A stretch of 18,114 nucleotides of DNA from G001797105 sp964528155. GTDB taxonomy: Bacteria; Chloroflexota; Anaerolineae; Anaerolineales; E44-bin32. The stretch lies in assembly GCA_964528155.1 (NCBI GenBank), contig CAZGRL010000072.1, positions 1 through 18,114 of the forward strand, written 5' to 3'. Each line of letters opens with the position of its first letter. The stretch's first letter is position 1. The notes beneath the pieces are model-generated. The model was not told the DNA's origin, ran no database searches, and was given only the letters and a program-made list of their open reading frames with translations. Positions 16,010 through 18,114 of the stretch are shown in pieces. Made by a program: the position numbers and the translations under genes.

Positions 16010-16018
16010 ATCATAGCA
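16010..16018 (-). promoter_or_regulatory. Extended -10 element of the CoA-synthetase gene
   Basis: The minus strand reads TGCTATGAT, an extended -10 (TGn followed by TATGAT at 16010-16015). It would start transcription near 16003 and give a leader of about 50 nt that contains the AAGGAA ribosome binding site. No strong -35 box is visible, as is common with extended -10 promoters. Confidence 0.42.
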
Positions 16019-16169
16019 GATGGGTCGTGCCCGGCGACGCAGGCGGCATGCACTCCCGCAGTGGGCGGCGGTGGCGACCGCGCCGCTACGGCTCCAATGA
16101 TCTCCCGGTCACCCGTCTTCCCTCACCGGTCGTCTTTCGTCTACCGTCCATCGTCCCAGGCTTGTGTGG

Positions 16170-16175
16170 TAGAAT
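16170..16175 (+). promoter_or_regulatory. Possible -10 element (TAGAAT) of the BFN gene
   Basis: GTAGAAT lies about 140 nt before the ATG at 16314, implying a leader of about 130 nt. There is no good -35 box. It resembles the GTATAAT at 819-825 and GTAGAAT at 5503-5509 in this window. Confidence 0.35.
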
Positions 16176-16313
16176 GCCCTCATCGCAAGCAACCCGTCGA
16201 TGATCCTGCACTGAATCATCCGAAGGATTTCGCCAGGCACCCTCTTGCCGGTAGTCGTGTGCTCAGTCCGGCCGGTTCGAGCCAGACCAAAAGAGAGGTG
16301 GAGGCCGGAGGGG

Positions 16314-16847
16314 ATGTTCGAAGGGATGGTTGAAGTCGAGATTGACAGCATCCGGGTCAGCCTGATGTCCCAGCACCGGATTGTTATCCTGAAAGACGTC
16401 GACTCCGAGCGATTTCTCCCCATTTGGATCGGCCCCTATGAGGCGGAGGCCATCACCGTAAGTCTTCAAGAGACGGAAGTGCTCCGCCCGCTCACGCACG
16501 ACCTGTTACGCAATGTCCTGCAGACGCTCGGCGCCGAAGTCCTGCGGATAAACATCACCGAACTCCGCGACGATGTGTTCTACGCGCGGATCATCTTGCG
16601 AGTGGATGGGCGAGAGATCGAGATCGATTCCCGACCGTCGGATGCTTTGGCTCTATCCGTCCGCGTGCACGTCCCCGTCTTTGTCGCTGAAAGTGTAATG
16701 GAAGAGGCCTCGACTGAACCCGAATCCGACATTGAACCCGAGGAGGCCAGCGAGCCGAAGGATGAAAGGCTTGAGGTCTTCAAGGATTTCATCGATTCGA
16801 TCGACCTCGACGGCATGGAATCGGATTCCAGCGATTCGGACGACTGA
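16314..16847 (+). CDS. Bifunctional nuclease family (BFN/DUF151) protein
   Basis: This 177-residue protein carries the BFN/DUF151 domain over residues 5-130. Recognisable blocks are VILKDVDSERFLPIWIGPYEAEAI (24-47), RPLTHDLLRNVLQTLGAEV (58-76), VFYARIILRVDGREIEIDSRPSDALALSVR (88-117) and VPVFVAESVMEEA. An acidic, Ser/Asp-rich tail of about 45 residues follows, containing RLEVFKDFIDSIDLD, a short helix common in these proteins. Plant members have been described as nucleases, but the bacterial role is not settled. ATG 16314 is chosen because GGAGG lies 9 nt upstream and the domain starts at once; a GTG/ATG-rich upstream extension to 16245 is Arg/Pro-rich and unlikely, and ATG 16326 is a weaker alternative. 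dnaB follows 126 nt later. Confidence 0.9.
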   Translation: MFEGMVEVEIDSIRVSLMSQHRIVILKDVDSERFLPIWIGPYEAEAITVSLQETEVLRPLTHDLLRNVLQTLGAEVLRINITELRDDVFYARIILRVDGREIEIDSRPSDALALSVRVHVPVFVAESVMEEASTEPESDIEPEEASEPKDERLEVFKDFIDSIDLDGMESDSSDSDD

Positions 16848-16866
16848 AGGCCACCCACGCGCCAAT

Positions 16867-16895
16867 GGCCACGTCTCTTGGTCGGAGACCTGGCC
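16867..16895 (+). repeat. Hairpin between the BFN gene and dnaB
   Basis: GGCCA-C-GTCTC (16867-16877) pairs with GAGAC-C-TGGCC (16885-16895) across a 7-nt loop, giving two 5-bp stems separated by one C/C mismatch. It starts 19 nt after the BFN stop. No T-run follows, so it is at best a weak terminator, or a processing or RNA-stability element between the two genes. Confidence 0.45.
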
Positions 16896-16973
16896 GGGAC
16901 CACACATCCATTCCGTCAAGACAGGCTGCCAGCTCACTCACGCGGGTCTGTCCATTTACGTGAGCGCTCCCCA

Positions 16974-18114
16974 TTGACCGACATTGAATTCTCATCACCA
17001 CCGGCAACCGAATCCGCCGGCGACGGCCGCCAGACGGGTGCCCTTCCTCACAACCGCGAGGCCGAGGAAGCCGTCCTGGGCGCGGTATTGATCAACCCCG
17101 AAGTCTACTTCGACGTCGCCCAGTCCCTCTCAGCGGATGATTTCTTCCTCGTTCGCAACCGCTGGATCTGGGAGGCATTCAGCCGCCTGCAGGAACAACG
17201 GCAGCCGCTGGACGTTTTGACCGTCTCCGAGGAGCTCGATCGTCAGTCCAGGCTCGACGAGGTCGGTGGCCCAGCCTATCTCACGACCCTCATCAACAAC
17301 GTCCCCTCGACGCTGCATGCCGTGGCGTATGCTCAGCTGGTGGACGAGACGGCGACCCGCCGCAGGCTGCTTGAAGCGGCCAACCAGATCGCGCGGCTAG
17401 CCTATCAGTCCGAGCTCGACATCGAAGAGGTCATCAACGATTCAGAGAAGGCCGTGTTCGGTGTGAGTGAGCGTCGGCTGGCGCACCAGCTCCAGCCGAT
17501 CCGCCAGGTATTGAGCGAATACTACGATCGGATTGACTACCTGGCCCGTCACCGGGACGAGACGATCGGTGTCCCCACAGGCTTCATCGATCTCGATCGA
17601 CTTCTGGGTGGGATGCAGCCCAGCGACCTTCTGATCATCGCCGGCCGACCGGCGCAGGGCAAGTCCGGTTTCTGCATATCAGCCGCCAAGAACGCCGCCC
17701 AGCTTCACAAGAAGCATGTCGCGCTCTTCTCACTCGAGATGTCGAATGAGCAGCTCGTGCAGCGGCTGGTCGCCCAAGAGACCGGGATCGATTCTCAACG
17801 CCTGCGATCGGGAGACATCGCCGACGATGAGTGGCCGCTGTTCACGCAAGCCGTGAGCGCCTTGAGCGACACCAGCATCTATTTGGACGATACGCCGGCG
17901 ATTACACCGCTCCAGCTCCGGACGAAGTGCCGTCGCCTGCACATGGAAGTCGGCCTGGATTTGATCGTCGTCGATTACCTCCAGCTCATGACGGGCGACA
18001 CGCGCAGCGAAAACCGAGTTCAGGAAGTCTCCTACATCTCTCGCAACCTGAAAGTGTTGGCCCGCGAGCTGCGTGTCCCGGTCCTGGCTGCCGCACAACT
18101 TTCGCGCGCGGTCG
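16974..18114 (+). CDS. dnaB: Replicative DNA helicase DnaB, N-terminal 380 residues (cut by window edge)
   Basis: This frame runs from a TTG at 16974 to the right edge. The N-terminal domain begins LPHNREAEEAVLGAVLINPE and includes DDFFLVRNRWIWEAF and LTVSEELDRQSRLDEVGGPAYL, which is the primase-interacting helical domain. The RecA-like motor domain follows: GVPTGFIDLDRLLGGMQPSDLLIIAGRPAQGKS (Walker A about 224-231), ALFSLEMSNEQLVQRL, and Walker B LIVVDYLQL (D334). The protein ends at AAAQLSRAV at the edge; full-length DnaB is about 450 residues, so the C-terminal fifth or less is missing. DnaB is the hexameric fork helicase. The TTG start follows a frame with no upstream ATG or in-frame GTG nearby and no clear Shine-Dalgarno sequence, so the start is the least certain part. 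Walker A has AQGKS where SMGKT is more usual. Confidence 0.95.
   Translation, partial: MTDIEFSSPPATESAGDGRQTGALPHNREAEEAVLGAVLINPEVYFDVAQSLSADDFFLVRNRWIWEAFSRLQEQRQPLDVLTVSEELDRQSRLDEVGGPAYLTTLINNVPSTLHAVAYAQLVDETATRRRLLEAANQIARLAYQSELDIEEVINDSEKAVFGVSERRLAHQLQPIRQVLSEYYDRIDYLARHRDETIGVPTGFIDLDRLLGGMQPSDLLIIAGRPAQGKSGFCISAAKNAAQLHKKHVALFSLEMSNEQLVQRLVAQETGIDSQRLRSGDIADDEWPLFTQAVSALSDTSIYLDDTPAITPLQLRTKCRRLHMEVGLDLIVVDYLQLMTGDTRSENRVQEVSYISRNLKVLARELRVPVLAAAQLSRAV

Larger units (their letters stand above)
15952..16313. other. Divergent intergenic region between the CoA synthetase and BFN genes
   Basis: These 362 nt between divergent start codons hold one -10-like element on each strand (16010-16015 minus, 16170-16175 plus). 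They also contain a small inverted repeat, GATGAT (16199-16204) with ATCATC (16215-16220), in the presumed BFN leader. Frames that cross the region look like chance extensions of the flanking genes. I see no RNA gene or small protein gene that I can support. Confidence 0.6.

Noticed and set aside
16054..16313. Small proteins in the BFN upstream region
   Set aside because: The frames are Arg/Ser/Pro-rich extensions without ribosome binding sites or motifs.
16936..16964. CTCACG/CGTGAG inverted repeat before dnaB
   Set aside because: Six-bp arms with a 16-nt loop are expected by chance in this composition.

Overview
The window looks like a fragment of a GC-rich chromosome from an uncultured Chloroflexota bacterium, most plausibly of the Anaerolineae group. 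This is an inference from the gene families (zinc-ribbon/class III cyclase/STAND-ATPase fusion, RgtA-D-like GT-C transferase, one-chain ADP-forming acyl-CoA synthetase, bifunctional-nuclease protein next to dnaB, divergent SPFH-like pair) and from the bacterial promoter style; no marker gene proves it. A run of ten Ns at 785-794 marks a scaffold join, so this is probably a metagenome-derived assembly. There are no rRNA or tRNA genes, insertion sequences, phage genes or CRISPR arrays. Gene content is chromosomal housekeeping and signalling rather than a mobile island.

Layout. (1) 1-648, minus strand: the N-terminal 216 codons of a YifB/ComM AAA ATPase, running off the left edge, with a well-formed promoter whose expected start point coincides with the GTG start. 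(2) 925-5311, plus: a 1238-residue signalling protein (two zinc ribbons, class III nucleotide cyclase, STAND-type ATPase, TPR-like helices), then a small HD-domain hydrolase. (3) 5586-7535, plus: a polytopic GT39/RgtA-D-like glycosyltransferase. (4) 7638-8054, minus: a PPOX-class, probably F420-dependent flavin/deazaflavin enzyme. Divergent from it is an easily missed 53-codon gene (8239-8400) for a membrane-anchored six-cysteine protein. That gene has a strong ribosome binding site, an upstream perfect dyad and a downstream terminator-like hairpin. (5) 8598-8990, minus: a Roadblock/LC7 protein. (6) 9230-13846, plus: a tight four-gene operon of two divergent SPFH-like membrane proteins followed by psuK and psuG. 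Two junctions are 4-nt GTGA overlaps and the third is a 2-nt gap; the operon starts from a promoter that appears to give a leaderless mRNA. (7) 13864-15951, minus: a fused ADP-forming acetyl/acyl-CoA synthetase, convergent with psuG. (8) 16314-18114, plus: a bifunctional-nuclease (DUF151) protein and the first 380 residues of DnaB replicative helicase, running off the right edge.

How the genes work together. PsuK and PsuG form the complete bacterial pseudouridine breakdown route (phosphorylation, then cleavage to uracil and ribose 5-phosphate). Their coupling to two membrane SPFH-like proteins is the most unusual arrangement here. The cyclase/ATPase protein and the HD hydrolase may form a signal production and removal pair, but the sequence does not prove this. 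The fused CoA synthetase suggests substrate-level ATP formation from acyl-CoA. The points most worth following up are the small Cys-rich gene with its dyad, the SPFH-psuKG operon, the two apparently leaderless promoters that share a TTGACC -35 element, and the cyclase's altered purine-specifying residues.
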